Origin: Limnanthes douglasii subsp. nivea
Taxonomy: Eukaryota; Streptophyta; Magnoliopsida; Brassicales; Limnanthaceae
Length of the DNA: 64,000 bases
Assembly: GCA_036936605.1 (NCBI GenBank)
Contig: JAUPFV010000005.1
Coordinates: forward strand, 235,629,770-235,693,769
Direction of reading: 5' to 3'
The notes beneath the pieces are model-generated. The model saw only the letters and a list, made by a program, of their open reading frames with translations, ran no database searches and was not told the origin of the DNA. A program made the translations under genes and the position numbers. This document shows, piece by piece, positions 33,101 to 45,654 of the stretch. How positions within the stretch are numbered: position 1 is the first letter of the stretch; every line of letters begins with the position of its first letter.

Positions 33101-33605
33101 CTTCGACTTCTTTGGTGACAATGATACAGTTGGGGGGGTCACAAACAATATTTGACTGAGCTTGAAAGAGAATGTTTTAAGCATTAGAAACCCTAGAACT
33201 AATGTCGCTAAACTCCTTACAATTGAGGCAAGCAAGCTCATGCTGAAGACAATTGAGCTTATCAGTGACAAAACACATACTAGAGGAAGAGATCGAAAGA
33301 TTCTAGCTTTTAGAAATAATGTTTTTAAACTAAGGATGGGATTTCCACATATTAAAAAATTGAAAGGTTTTTTACGTCTTTGACGGGGTAACCCAAGATT
33401 GAGAGTAACAGTGGTGTGGTCGGAGGAACATAGAAAACTAAAATGAGCGAAAGATATAGGAAAGAGGTCATCCAAGTCAGGGTTGATTAGAACACGATCT
33501 ATTTTTGAGAGGATGAGATGAGTAGGCTGTTTATTAATCCAAAAGAAGTGGAATCTAGTGGATCAGAGATCACTGAGCTCACTGAGGTAACAACAATTAT
33601 TGAAG
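30200..33605 (-). mobile_element. LINE (non-LTR retrotransposon), 5'-truncated
   Basis: Minus-strand order: endonuclease C-terminus (33600-33400: FHFFWINKQ, SKIDRVLINPDW, SDHTTVTLNL), RT (32890-31917), connector, and zinc-finger-RVT region (30942-30721: WNKFNIPRHSFILWLAILGK, LPDCVLCNSASETIVHLLFDC). It resembles plant L1-type ORF2. Frameshifts break it into several frames. The 5' part (ORF1 and most endonuclease) is absent. The 3' untranslated end lies near 30200-30260. Confidence 0.85.
31917..32894 (-). pseudogene. LINE reverse transcriptase domain
   Basis: ITSEEIKLALFSIDSNKSSGPDGFNS, then (after a frameshift) [68 protein letters not shown] and FANDLMIF. The last is the catalytic FADD box with the first Asp changed to Asn, so this copy is inactive. 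A run of Ser codons (near 32216-32232) is a local expansion. Confidence 0.85.
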
Positions 33606-34138
33606 TCTAATTTTTTTATATTAAGATACAAGATGTTAATTATTATTTTTGTTAACATGCTTTCTATTTCATAATTCTTTTATTTTGATATATATATATA
33701 TATATATATCAACTATTTTTTAAAAAATTTGTTGATTAAGAGACAATTTTTTTTTTAAATTCAACTGATTTTTGTCGGCAAATACAAATGAAACTGGAAT
33801 TGTCAACAATATGAACAAAACTATGATAATTTTTGCTTAACCCTAACCTATTACCTTTTAAAAAAAAATTGGCCCCTTAAAAATTGGGGCCAAAGGCAAC
33901 AGCCTCATGTGACTTAAGGAAGGGCCGACCCTGATTATGCATGTCATGTACCTTGAAAATACAATTACAAGAGATAAACATCACAACAAGCACACAAACA
34001 ATATATGGGCTAGTGCATGTCATATATTTGCAAAAAAATCAAACTTATTTCAACATGTAAAAATACTTGCAGAAGCTAAATTTAATTTGACTTGTGAAAA
34101 TTATGCTTAATTTAATTTTTGAAAATTATGTTAAGTTT
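33606..34138. repeat. Spacer with (TA)n at 33689-33709
   Basis: AT-rich spacer between the LINE and gypsy 2. A 20-bp TA run is the only repeat seen; no gene recognised. Confidence 0.6.
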
Positions 34139-34491
34139 TGATGAGGTCGAATTTCTTTGACACTGACTATTGAATATATCTGATGGGCAGTTTGGACATA
34201 TCTAGTACCATGCCCCACTGAACTGTATAACCAAGTGGAACGTGACTCAACTAGTTGCTAGTCATTTCATCTCTTGGGTTTATGGGCTTTTAAACTTAAC
34301 CTAGAAGCATGATCCGACCTGGAAGGCCCATTTTTCACTAAATGAGTATAAATACTCCAACTACTTTCATTAATGAGGGTAAAAAAATTTTACTGCTAGA
34401 ACACACCTCATTTATTTCTATACTTCTCACTCAATATATTAAATTCCTGAAACTCTTTTCAAAAACTCCCTTTGGTTAGAAATAAACCACA
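34139..34491 (+). repeat. 5' LTR of gypsy 2
   Basis: 353 bp from TGATGAGG to ...AAACCACA. TATA box TATAAATA at 34347-34354. Same family as the solo LTR at 21839-22219 and the LTR at 61709-62069. Confidence 0.78.
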
Positions 34492-34566
34492 CCAAATTGG
34501 CGACCATAGTGGGAGACGAAGGTGCCTAAATTGAAAATTCAAATCAGTAATAAAAAAACTGTTCGG

Positions 34567-35990
34567 ATGGATCTAAACGTGCAAAATACTTCACTTCCAG
34601 AGGTGAAAGGAGAAAAATAAAATAATGAGTACACTGATGAGGAGTGTGATCAATTAAGGGCTAAAATTGAGGCGCTGAGGGCATTGAAACAAGCAGAAAA
34701 ATAAGTTAAATAAAAATCTGGTGCATCATCACTTCACCATACTGATAATCCTGGTGAGAATGAGCAGTCCTTAAAGACTCATCTCAGCTCCAAGAACACG
34801 CTTCAATCCAAGCAGATGGAGAGTTCCGCATCGGATTCCTCTAACAGATCCTCTAATGATGCGGAGCTTGAAGAGTCAGTCTCATCCAGTAGTGATGAAG
34901 AACGATTAAAGAAGAAAATAAGGCTGACTAAGAAACATTCAAGAAAAAGGGACAGACATGGTAGGCTCAAAAAGTATCAAGGGAAAATGAAGGGTTCCGC
35001 TGATCAACATATTGACCGTTTCCTGTTTGATCCCTTTGCTTTCCAATCTGAACCAGGTATTTTTGCTACTCCAAATGAGGATACTATTTTTAGTCGTAGC
35101 CAAAATTGGAGACAAACACCTTTATCCTAAAAAATACTCTCCAGAGAACTCCCTGAAATATTTGATAGTTCCAAGATGAAAAAGTACGATGGGAGTAAAG
35201 ATCCAGACAATCACCTTGAGCAATTTCAGAAATTTATGATGAACTTTGACGATGATGATAGGCTGCTGTGTAGGGATGTTTCTCAAAACTTCAAGGGAAG
35301 TTCCCTCAAATAATATAACAGTCTCCCTCAGGGATCTATAATTTTTTTTGGCATATTTTGGGTTGCTCTGGAGGAAATTCGTTGGAAGCAAGGAGCTGAA
35401 GGGTAATGGTGATACGATCATCCATTGCACATAGGAACCGAACGAGTCATTAAAATAATACATTAGCAGGTTTGTGGATACAAATAATAGGTTGGCCAAT
35501 TGCTTTGTACAAGTGGCAATTGCCTCTCTTATGTAGGGTTTGAATCTGGGTAACTTGGCTGATTCAGTGACCCAGAAGAAAGCTATGACCTTTGAAGGGT
35601 TGTCAAATCAAGTGGGAAAACAAATCAATGTTGAACAGACTAATAAATCAAGAGTTCCTCACCAGATCAGATCAACAACTACAACATCAACACCTCAAAC
35701 AATTACCCAATCCGGTTACAGATCGAAGGAAACTGGACAAGGGTCTCATCGGCCTAGGCAAAATCAATCTAGCCAGAATCAGAACTAGCAATTCAGAAGT
35801 AAAAGGGGACCTTAGGTTCAACCTGAGTGGTTTTACAAGCTGGGAGAAATTGTTGCTACGATATATGACTAAACTAAAAATGAAGTACACTTTAGAAAGT
35901 CGGTCGCATTACAATCTCCTAGAGAAACCTAGTGTACCTGTGTCTGTAAGTATCATAATGAGATTGGGCATGATACCCATGATTGCATAG
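34567..35990 (+). pseudogene. gag of gypsy 2
   Basis: The start MDLNVQNTSLPEV aligns with gypsy 3 (MDPNEQGTPPPLVE). It is followed by NTLQSKQMESSASDSS, an acidic/serine-rich low-complexity segment, and the capsid core MKKYDGSKDPDNHLEQF and FKGSSLK. Several stop codons (34620, 34700, 35130, 35310) and frame changes later. Structural protein of the virus-like particle; inactive here. Confidence 0.72.
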
Positions 35991-36329
35991 CCTTGAAATG
36001 GGTGCAGAATCTCATTGAAAGGGGGAAATTAGGGGCCCATGTTAAAAAACGAGGAGGCAGCATGCCAGATAATACGTCATCCAGTACCAATGCACCTCGA
36101 ACTACCCTTTCTGGCACCATGGTGATTATTGAAAGATTTTGATGTGGATTATGAGTACCTTGATCCGGACTCAAGTCGAAATTAGGTAGGGGTGATAACG
36201 GACAGGACTGCTACTGTTTCCGATATGGTCAAATATTTTGAGTCTTTAACCATATTTGGGGGAGACGTTGTGAATGCATGTCTTGTTTTTCAAAAAAAAG
36301 GCATGTCAACAACTTGATCACCCAACTGG

Positions 36330-36790
36330 ATGGAAAGATGTCCACACAATCTATACCAAACTCCAGCTCCGTTCATAGTTTTCGATGAGGATGACCTAAG
36401 AGATATTGCAGGACCTCATGAAGATATCGTGGTGATAGGGGCAGCAATAAGAGGAAATGATATACGTCAAATCCTGATTGACACATGTAGTTTGGAAAAT
36501 ATATTATTTTTAAGTTCCTATAAACAGGTGAGAAACCCCTCAGGTATTCAGTGTTCGAACAAAACTATTGTGAAATTCATAGGGAGTTCGAAAGATGTGA
36601 TTGGAGAATTCGAGGAAGAAGTATAGTTGGGTAAATGGAATTTCAAGAAAATGGCGAGGGTATTGTTTGTTGTGCTGGACTGCCCAACATCTTATAATGC
36701 AATATTTGGAAGATCTTGGCTCTCTAGGATGCATATTGTGGCCTCTACTATCCATCAATGCTTAAAATATATTGTGTGAGGGGGGGGGGG
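36330..36790 (+). pseudogene. Retropepsin of gypsy 2
   Basis: PFIVFDEDDLRDIAGPHED, QILIDTCSLENILF (active site DSG changed to DTC) and DCPTSYNAIFGRSWLSRM. The frame ends in a run of 13 G (36780-36792) that itself shifts the reading frame. Confidence 0.72.
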
Positions 36791-36898
36791 GGAGTGTGTG
36801 TTGTCCAAAGCAGTCAGAAGATAGCTAGAGAATACTATGCAACAGCCCTTGCCTCGAAGTCTTTGGAGGTACTCGAGGTTAACAAAGATTAGCAACTA

Positions 36899-37930
36899 TT
36901 GGAGCCTTCCACCGATGACAATGAAATTGATGATCCAAGGGAGGCTCCCAGTGCCATAATAATTATAGAGGAAATTGAATTTCATTCCTTAGTTAAGGGC
37001 AAAAGTGTTAAAATTGGTACCAAGTTTACACCAGGTTTTAAACAAAGGTTATTGTCTTTTTCATCTGATAATCTAAATGTATATGCATGGTGCAATGATG
37101 ATGTTACCGGAGTGCCTGCTGATGTAGTTTTTCATAAGTTGTCAGTTCGAACTGATATTGGACCAGTTGTACAGAAAAGAAGGTCTTTTTCCAAAGAAAA
37201 AACAAATGTGATTGTGCAAGAAGTTTATCGGGTGAGTAAAATGGGCCACATCAAATAATCTCAGTACCCTTTGTGGATTGTCAACCCTGTTTTGATAAAA
37301 AAAAGAATGGAAAATCACGCGTGTGTATTGACTTCACCTGCATCTTCCAAAGATCCTTATCCTGTTCATTGAAGAGATCGGTTAGATGACTCTACTTTTG
37401 GGAACAAGCTATTGTCTTTCATGGATGTATTTTCAGGGTACAACCAAATACAAGTAGATCTAAAGGATCAAGATCAAACCACTTTTGTTACAGATAGAGG
37501 TCTTCATTGTTATAAAGTGATGTCATTCAGATTGAAAAATGTTGGGGCCACCTATCAAAGGTTAGTGAATAAAGCTTTTGCTAGTTAAATTGGTAGAAAT
37601 ATGGAAGTTTACATAGATGACATGATGGTGAAGAACCTTGAAAATGATGCACATATATCCGACCTTCAAGAAACGTTTTCTAACTTAAAGGCTGTCAAAT
37701 TAAAATTAAACCATGAGAAATGTATTTTTGGAGTCCGATCTGGGACGTTCTTGGGTTATATCATAAGTGAAAAAGGGATTCAACCTTATCCGGATTAGTT
37801 TATTTATCTATTAGCTATAGACCCTCCTCGAAGCACTAAATAAGTTCAGAGATTAACCGGACGCCTGGCTGCGTTGAAGAGGTTTATTTTAAGATCATCA
37901 GACAAGTGCACCCTATTTTTTTAGGTATTG
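36899..37930 (+). pseudogene. Reverse transcriptase of gypsy 2
   Basis: N-terminal FTPGFKQRLLSFSSDNLNVYAW, then the RT blocks LLSFMDVFSGYNQIQ, VTDRGLHCYKVMSF, and the catalytic box EVYIDDMMVKN with both aspartates intact (37601). HEKCIFGVRSGTFLGYIISE follows. Several stops separate the blocks. Confidence 0.8.
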
Positions 37931-38880
37931 GTGAATGCCAAAAACTTTAATTGGTCTCTGAAGTGTGATGAAACACTTCTTGAAATCAAGAAGCATTTGT
38001 CTTCACCCAAGACACTGTTTAAACCTGTTCAGGGGAGATAAACTTTATATATACTTAGTTGTGTCTGAGTATGCAGTAAGTGTTGTACTAGTAAAACAAG
38101 TAGATAATTACCCTCGTCTGGTTTATTATATCAGCAAAACTCCGTTCGATGTTGAAAGAAGATATTTGAAGTTAGAAAAATTGGCCTTGGCATTGGTAAT
38201 AACAACTAGAAAAATGAGACCATACTTCCAAGCTCATTTGATTTTCATCCAAACATCTTTTCCTTTGAAGAATGGTCTTCAAAAGGCTGATATATCAAGC
38301 AGGATGACCAAGTAGTCAGTTGAGCTGGGTGATTATGATATTGACTTTGCCCCCCGAACGGTAGTCAAGGCCCAATCAATGGATGATTTCCCAGTAGATT
38401 TTCATGTTGATAGACCCCTCCCCCCAGGTAAATTCAAGAGAACCAATCTAAAAAAGAATGGGTAATCCAGACTGATGGCAGATCTAGTACCATAGGATGT
38501 GGGGCTGGAATTTGTTTAAGTTCTCCTTATGGTGATATTATGTATCAAGCTATATGTTTTGGTCTCATGGCCTCTAACAATGAATCTGAATATGATGAGT
38601 GACTCCCAACTATATGTGGAGCAAAACGAGTCTGATTGATGAGTGACTCCCAACTATTTATTCACCATGCTTTGGGGAAGTCTGAGGCAAAAAAGGAACA
38701 ATTGATAAAATATTTGCTCGTATTAAGAGCAGTTCCTGCAAATTTCAAAAATATCCAATATGAACATGTCCCTGGATTGGAGAATATTGTGGCTGACTCT
38801 TTAGCGACCATAGGTTATTCTGAATCTTACCCATGGTATCTGATGTTAGAGTGTGCATTAATAGATTCAAGCCAATAGAA
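37931..38880 (+). pseudogene. RNase H region of gypsy 2
   Basis: LYLVVSEYAVSVVLVKQ, PLVYYISKTPFDVERRYLKLEKLALAL-type sequence is the RT-linked RNase H; a second RNase H-like segment follows (38460-38880: QTDGRSSTIGCGAGI, SDSQLFIHHALG, YEHVPGLENIVADSLATIG), as is usual for the Tat lineage. A partial 41-bp duplication ('gatgagtgactcccaacta' twice, about 38596 and 38637) disrupts it. Confidence 0.7.
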
Positions 38881-39059
38881 GGGTAAAGAGAATGAATAGA
38901 GTATGAGTATATTTGTCATTCAACCCAACGATTAGAGGTATGATATTTTCTGTTTATTTCCGATGGGATTTTACCTCCAGATAAAGCCTTGGCTAAGAAA
39001 ATTAAGTATAAAGCTCGTCTTTCCTGGTATTAAAAGAAGTTCTATATAAGAAATCATTT

Positions 39060-40145
39060 AGCAGACCCTCTTGCATTCATTAGGATTTGAAGAATCCCAA
39101 AACATTTTATATGAACTCCACGATGGAGAAGGCTCTGCACATTGTGGCTATAAGGCCTTAACCAGAAGAGTCTTGTTAGCTGGGTACTACTGGCCAATAA
39201 TAATGGCAGATGTCAAAGATATGGTTAAGAGGTGTGATCATTTCCAGAGATATGGAAATGAAATCCATGTGCCAGCGGTTCCTATGGAGTCCATATCTAA
39301 ACCAATACCTTTTGATAAATGGGGTTAGATTTGGTTGGGCCTTTACCCATGGCATCCAGTGGATATCAAACAATAATAATGGCAATTGAAAATTTCTCTA
39401 AATGGATAGAAGTCGTCCTTTAGCTGGAACCACTTCTAATGCGGTTATAAAATTCATTATATCTAGCATATGTTGCAGATTTGGGGTCCCCGGGAAGATC
39501 ACTACGGATAATGGGCCACAATTTGATAATAAAGGCATGGAGATGTTTTACACTTCCAGAGGAATTCGACACTGTTTATTTGTCAATTCCACCCTCAAGC
39601 TAATGGCCAACTTGAAGTGGAGAATGGAACGATCTTGTTACACAAGAAGTACTATGGGCTTACCGAACTACTCATTGCAAGAAGTACTATGGGCTTACCG
39701 AACTACTCATTGAATTGTTACACAAGAATCTCATTTTTCTCTCGTTTATAGGATAGATGCGATCACACCCATAGAAGCTACTTTGCCATCTTTCAGAGTC
39801 CAAAATTATTCCGAACAGGCCAATGATATGGCAGTTAGGAATCAATTTGATCTGATTGAAGAGAGGAGAGTCAAAACACATTTAAGAACATCACATTATC
39901 AGGGTTTGATGAGGAGAAAATTTGCATCCAAGGTTAAAATACGATATTTTCAATTGGGAGACCGAGTCTTGAGATAACTCTTTTTACAAACTAAAGAAAA
40001 ACAGTTTGGAAAGGTGGCTCCAAACTGGGAAGGTCCCTATGTGGTATGTGGAAAAGTTAAGCCTTAAACATATAGACTTCAAGATAAAGAAAGCAGAGTA
40101 TTGAAGCACACATGAAACATTGAACATCTCAGGTTATATTTAGAA
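39060..40145 (+). pseudogene. Integrase of gypsy 2
   Basis: HHCC-like finger (LHDGEGSAHCGYKALTRRV..., then RCDHFQRYGN, where the last Cys is lost), core with TTDNGPQFDN and RFGVPGKI, then the C-terminal domain (FQLGDRVLR, 39960) and 'GPYVV'. A perfect 35-bp tandem duplication at 39643-39712 and stop codons make it non-functional. The conserved catalytic glutamate region is scrambled. Confidence 0.75.
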
Positions 40146-40448
40146 TAAAACTCTCTTGTAAATATTTACCTTTTCATACCTCAATGTAAATATTAAGGGG
40201 GCATACATTTTCCTACGTTGGTGGCGTGTGGAGGTTTTAATGAGGTGTCTCGGTTTTTCAATAATATTTTATGCATTCTTCAAAATTCTGGCGCAAAATT
40301 CTTGACCATAGTATGAGGAGATCGAATAAATTAAATACTCACTTGATATCTCGTATGACTCACCATTATGGGTTACAATGTGGGCCACAGTGGCATGAGG
40401 ATAAGTCCATTCGAAGTCATATTTGTCCAGATCATTGAAGTACATGTT

Positions 40449-42441
40449 CTAAAATTCATCCAAATTGACATCTCCTTTAGTAGTTGGTTGTTCGACTGGT
40501 AGCAATATTGGAGAAGGAGGGTTAGGTGGAATATCTTCTTGTGGAGGAAAATCAGTAGGAATGGGAGGAGGAAGTCCGGTAGGGCAAAGTATTATCTTTG
40601 ACTTTAAGCTACCTTTCTTCTTTTTTGTTCCTCTTTCGTCATTGCTTTCCTTGCGCCTCTTGTGATCTTTCTTTGTAATCTGGGGAGGATGATCCAATCC
40701 GCCAGCTTCCTTTACTGTGGCTTCAACTGCCTCTAAAAAAGCAGTGTTGATTCCTCATTGATTCTCCGAACCAACCCCTTCGAAGACTTGATGAGATGAG
40801 TCGGCTTTAGTCTTCTTCTTCATCTTGTTATTAATCATATTCAAGTGACTATGGGCTTTGTTCTGGGAAGGCAAGTGAATTTTTCCATCCTTAGCCTCAA
40901 TTGTATTTAGAATAACATCTGCTGGAGAAGGAGTGCTCAGTTGCTCCCAAGTAAGGTCTCTACTCCCCGTAGTATTCCATAGGTGAGACCTCACAAAGTT
41001 CCCATAAGTAAAGTAGTTATGGAAACCCAATCCCCATTTTTCCGATGCCCATTCGTTCAAACTGGTGCAAGTAGCTTGGCCTGCCTCTAAGTGCTCCGGA
41101 AGTTGTTTTGAAAATACTACAAAGAAAGCACAACAGTCAGTTCGGGATATCAACATAGCATTTGGAAACTAATAAGAATACGAATAGATATTACTTGAAC
41201 TCTTCCAGCGACTGGTCAACTGACTTGGATTAGTGGTGGAGTTAATCTTTCTTCCATTCTCCCATGCTCCGCTGATAAAAATAAATTGAGTCCTCCATGG
41301 CTTCCCGGAATCCAACAGATCATTTACCACTTTATAGTTATTTCCTATATTGTAATGGTAAAATAGAATATGGTGGTTTCTGCATAGACCAGCCACTGCA
41401 ACAAATTGCTCCATGGGTAGAGGAATGTTTGACAATCTAGATGTCATTATACCGGCCAGTAAAGTATACCATGCGTTTGGGCTCAGGTGACTTGGGCATA
41501 ACGTTATCAGATGAAAATACCTGACTATTTCTGGGTCTAGAGGAAACTGAAGGCCCCAATTGAGCACCTCAGTATATAACACAAATTCATGGGATTTACA
41601 GTCCATGGGGGTTTCCGGAGTGACTAGAATCCTCAGTTTAACAGAACTAGGAAAGCCCCATTTGGTTCGGATCCGACCCAATTCAGCAGTATGGGTATAT
41701 ACAAAAGTAATATTCTTGAGAGCTATCAGATACTTCACACTAACCTTGTGAAAGTTTGGCCCCACTTTCCCTTCCAAGCACTCCGGAAGTGACTCAGTGT
41801 TGGGCATACCTACTTTAACTTTGTTTTTCCAATCTACTGCATCGTCTCTAGTCTGTCCGGATGTCTCCAAGTGAGTACATTCCATAATGTCCTCCATGGC
41901 CTCCTCCATTACATTTGAATGTTTTTCGGATGGTGTAGTATTTTCTGGGGACTTTATTATCTTCGAACTAGCAGGTTTCAAAGAAGAGGGGGTAATTTTG
42001 GCTTTAGAAATGTGAGTTACCCTTCGAGGGGTAGATTTCTCAGCATCTGAACCCATGGCCAGGAATTGTGAAGGTTTCCTTACACTGGAAACTACTTTTT
42101 CTTTAGGCAGAGGGTTTTGGGACTCTTGAACTGAAGACTCTGACTCTAAGGGAGATACGGTTGGGATAAAATATGATTTTCTAACTTTTGATGTCTTTGA
42201 AGATGATGAGCTCTTGTCTGTGCTTAGTTTTAATTTGACTGATTTCTCCACCATGAGAGGCAGGGAGCCCATCTACGATTTTTGCGTCTTTTCTTGCTTT
42301 TTCCAAATCGGATAAGTTTGGCCAACTTCCTTTCACTAATGCGTTTCTAGTTGTGAATATATAATCTACCCAGACACAAGTTTTAAAATTATCAAGATTT
42401 TTCTCTCTAGAAAGTTTTGTATTTTCAGAGAGATAAAACAA
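40449..42441 (-). pseudogene. Antisense accessory ORF of gypsy 2 (Transposase_28/PF04195-like)
   Basis: Minus strand. N-terminus MFYLSENTKL...DYIFTTRNALVKGSWPNL, a frameshift near 42260, then the 367-codon frame with a Ser/Lys/Pro-rich low-complexity part and the domain VLNWGLQFPLDPEIVRYFHL, CPSHLSPNAWYTLLAGIM. This last pattern (L.FPL.P.......L.L.P..L.PNAW) is that of the 'putative gypsy type transposon' domain of plant gypsy elements. A GT/AG intron (41195/41116) joins SRWKSS to FSKQLPEHLEAGQ; one TGA at 40755 precedes the Lys/Pro-rich C-terminal part. Function of such ORFs is unknown. It is nearly intact apart from two lesions. Confidence 0.68.
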
Positions 42442-42530
42442 CGAAACTCGTTTAAATAGAGATGAAGACGTGTGAGTTTCACCTAGGGCAAGATAAATCG
42501 ATCAAATTAATGATTAGGGGCTATGAAGTA

Positions 42531-42739
42531 TGGGGATTACACCCTAAATTACTTTTTAGCCAAATAGGTACACGACTATAAATATATAAAATTTTAAACT
42601 TTAAGTATAAATTTTTAATATAATAAATGAAAATTTAACTTTAGTTTCAGTAACTTTTTTATTTTGAAAGTTGTGTTTATGACAAAATTAAACGCTCATA
42701 TGTTTTTAGTTGAGTTGACCAAGTTTTATATATAATTAG
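42531..42739. other. Spacer, nothing recognised
   Basis: Between the truncated gypsy 2 and the first recognisable MULE-B coding sequence. May contain the MULE-B left end, which I could not define. Confidence 0.4.
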
Positions 42740-42759
42740 GCTAGGGATAGATTGTATCC

Positions 42760-44640
42760 TATTGGAATATGCATAACCTGTAAAATATTTCCAATACGCG
42801 CACGACCCAAAATTGTTGTAAAAACATCATGATGTTGAAAAAAAATAGTTGATCTAAATGGAATAATTGTTTACGAAATTGAAAGAGCATAACTATTATG
42901 TGTAGCATCAGAAAATTGAAACAATAGACGTGATCACTAATTTCGTTTTTGCGCACCATACAAGTATTGACTTGTTCATTACATTCCCACATGTACTTAT
43001 CATATATTATACTTACAAGACGATAAGTTATATAATGCCATTACTTGAGTCTGTTTGTGTAGCTTCAACACAATTTATATTTTGTATTGGATTTAACTTT
43101 TATACGAGGTATAGTTGTGGATAATATGTGTGGATAATATGTGTGCGTTTCCAGATGAAATCCACTTATTATGCAAATGATATACAAACAAGAACATTCT
43201 TGCAAGAAGTAAAAAATTTAAGCCCTCTAGAGGCGTTGCAGATGATTTAATAGAGTTTTATAACTTTTTTATCAAATCAAACATGGAGAAAGAGTATAAA
43301 AAATATAACATCATTGTGTGAATTGTTCATCGCCTACCCAAAAATTATAGATTATGATATGCCATGGATAACAAAATATGGGGAAAAATCTTAATCGTTT
43401 CACCAACAAGATCAACCATTTTGGTAATAGAACAATTAATCGTCAAATGCAATGGTTCATTTTCACTGTTATTTTTTTTTATATAAAAATAAAACAAATG
43501 TTACAATAATATTAAATAAAATTAGCTTTTTGAATATTTCGAGCGAAATAAGTTTTGTATTGAACTGATCCATAAAATTATAATGTTTGGGAAATTATGT
43601 AGTTATTTATCTATTACGGCCATAAAAATAACCAAGAAAACTTCTGAACGGGCAGTAGACTTAAGCGTAGATCGGGTAGCATGTGGAGGTGTTATTAAAA
43701 AAACACATGGATCACCTTTGTGCATGTGAAATAGTTATGATATAAAAATAACATAGATCCATTTATACAAACAATTTCAATATATTTTAGAAATTACTAG
43801 ACATCTTTCATAGAAATGTAATCATGTGTGAAGATTCTTTATAAAAAACTATACATCATAGATAGTTCCGTACGTGGTTACGGGCCTGAAATTTGAGATC
43901 ATATTATTAAATAAGTTTATGCAGATCCTAAAACCTGAAACCAATAACGTTGTGAAGTCTACAGAACTAGTTAAAAAAAGTTGGTCTGTATCGATCGAAT
44001 TTATGAGACAAATATTATTACGAACATGTATGTTAGCAAACCGAGAGTGCCAACACACCCAATATGATAGGTAACACAACGGCCTCAAATGTTCCTTCAT
44101 TCTTAGTACCAAAAGCATCAATCACCAAAAGTAAAATAGTTCACTCAAAAAAAAATATACTAACGACAAAACTGTAAACATGTGCATGGGATGCATACCG
44201 ACATTTTTACATCATTTTATTACTTACATGGTAAACGCCGTGCCAGACTAGTGGTGCGGAAATCAGAATTATCGAGAACGATATACGGTCAAGAGGATAA
44301 TTGGGCTTCGATTATATGTGATTGATCTCGGAATTAACTAAACACTTAGATTTATGGTTTGATATTTATGGTTCAACATATGTTTTAGATAAATTACTAC
44401 ATACGTTAGCTTTGTTCACAAGTCATCTGAATATCCATTATTAGATGACATTACCTGACATCAGATTAATGATAGCCACTCAATATCAATGTCTTGCATA
44501 CCATATATATCTATGCTAAAATTTAACATTTCCACCATTACGTGGTGCTCATCTCGTTCTGCATGTGTACTAGAGACTGGAATTTATTTTGTACATGATG
44601 TCAATTTTGTGCACGTAAGTATATCAATAATATTATTTTT
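42760..44640 (+). pseudogene. MULE transposase-OTU pseudogene of MULE-B
   Basis: VFAHHTSIDLFITFPHVLII, YYTYKTISYIMPLLESVCVAST and FCIGFNF (42930-43115) match the MULE core as in MULE-A (FFVHPLSIDLLRTFPRLLIM...). A SWIM-like CGGVIKKTHGSPLCM lies at 43684-43730, and OTU-like blocks at 44190-44640 (EDNWASI, YWMTLPDIRLMIATQY, then VNFVHV). Frequent stops and frameshifts; only fragments of each domain remain. Confidence 0.7.
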
Positions 44641-45087
44641 TATTATTTTTTAAAAGTTATACTTAAATTTAATTTTATACGTCTTTGCTCCTTCAGATGG
44701 ACCATTGCCGAAATTATACTCTATATGAAATCGCTACCATATTGCGGAAGCAAGTTCTTTTTCGGAAAGGCTATGTTATGGTGTGTTTGGTCAAATATGA
44801 CATGTGATTATGTTATTTTTCATTTTCAAACTTTATAACACGTTGTTATATTATGTTAGTACACTCTCAAACTTAATTATGTAAGATTTCATTTCACATG
44901 TTACGTTGGAACTTAATTACATTATCTTTGTCATTTAATATCCCACCAAAGAATTTCTTGTCATTCACAAATTCATGCCAAGTAGAATTTATCACGACCC
45001 TAATAATTCACTTATCTTTATATTGCTACTCAAGAATGACATAATTCTTCATCAACCAAATAACATAACTATAAAAATATGATCTAT

Positions 45088-45445
45088 TATGGAATAGACC
45101 ACTGAAGAAGATAACCACTTGCTTCAAGCCCTCAAGTTTGTTCAGAGACAAGGTCAGATGAGACCGTCGGTGTTTTTTTGATGAACTTGTGTGTATAATG
45201 TACTACATGCATGAGCGTGTAGGAGCTCTCTCTGCCTCTATGCAATCATGAAAAAGTATCTAATAGGTAAAATCATGTAAATTTGAACTAATGGTTCGGG
45301 TATCCGACCTATTGTATGAAGTTAGGAAAGAGGCGTCTAACATGTGGAAGTTAAAAATTACTAATTTCATAAAAAGAGATATGATAGCTGATGCGACAAG
45401 CAATTGCATATCTCTTGAATTTAACAGAAGATATAACTTTGACTA
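45088..45445 (+). pseudogene. Small Myb/SANT-like accessory gene relic of MULE-B
   Basis: Reads ME-stop-TTEEDNHLLQALKFVQ, then after a one-base frameshift VFFDELVCIMYYMHERVGAL, later VSDLLYEVRKEASNMW and IKRDMIADATSN. It aligns along its length with the MULE-A gene at 9601-9978 (TTDEDYHMLKAVKVV, AFFDRLLCQMYF, ISRDMVAYLEDR). This shows the small gene is a conserved component of the element type, not a chance capture. Confidence 0.68.
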
Positions 45446-45654
45446 ATAATTTATAATGTTTAATATAGTTTGTTGATATATGTCATTTTTCTTAGTTAAA
45501 CTAATCTTATATTGATGTTTAATGTTGTATTTTCATCCTATGTTAAATGGTGTATCAAATTATGGTTAATGTATGAATGTATGGTTTTAAATTTCATATA
45601 TTAGTCGTGTACCATGTATTATATGTGATATGTGGCTCATGTGTCGTGTATGAT

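Larger units (their letters stand above)
34139..42530 (+). mobile_element. Tat-type Ty3/gypsy retrotransposon 2 with antisense ORF
   Basis: 5' LTR 34139-34491 (TGATGAGG...ACCACA), then primer-site-like CCAAATTGGCGACCATAG, gag, protease, RT, RNase H and integrase on the plus strand to about 40140, a polypurine run TTAAGGGGGCAT at 40188, and then an antisense accessory ORF up to 42441. A second polypurine-like GGGGCTATGA lies at about 42516, where the 3' LTR should begin; no 3' LTR follows, so the element is truncated there. Tat-lineage gypsy elements are known for extra ORFs between pol and the 3' LTR, often antisense. Most genes carry a few stops; less decayed than gypsy 1. Confidence 0.82.
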
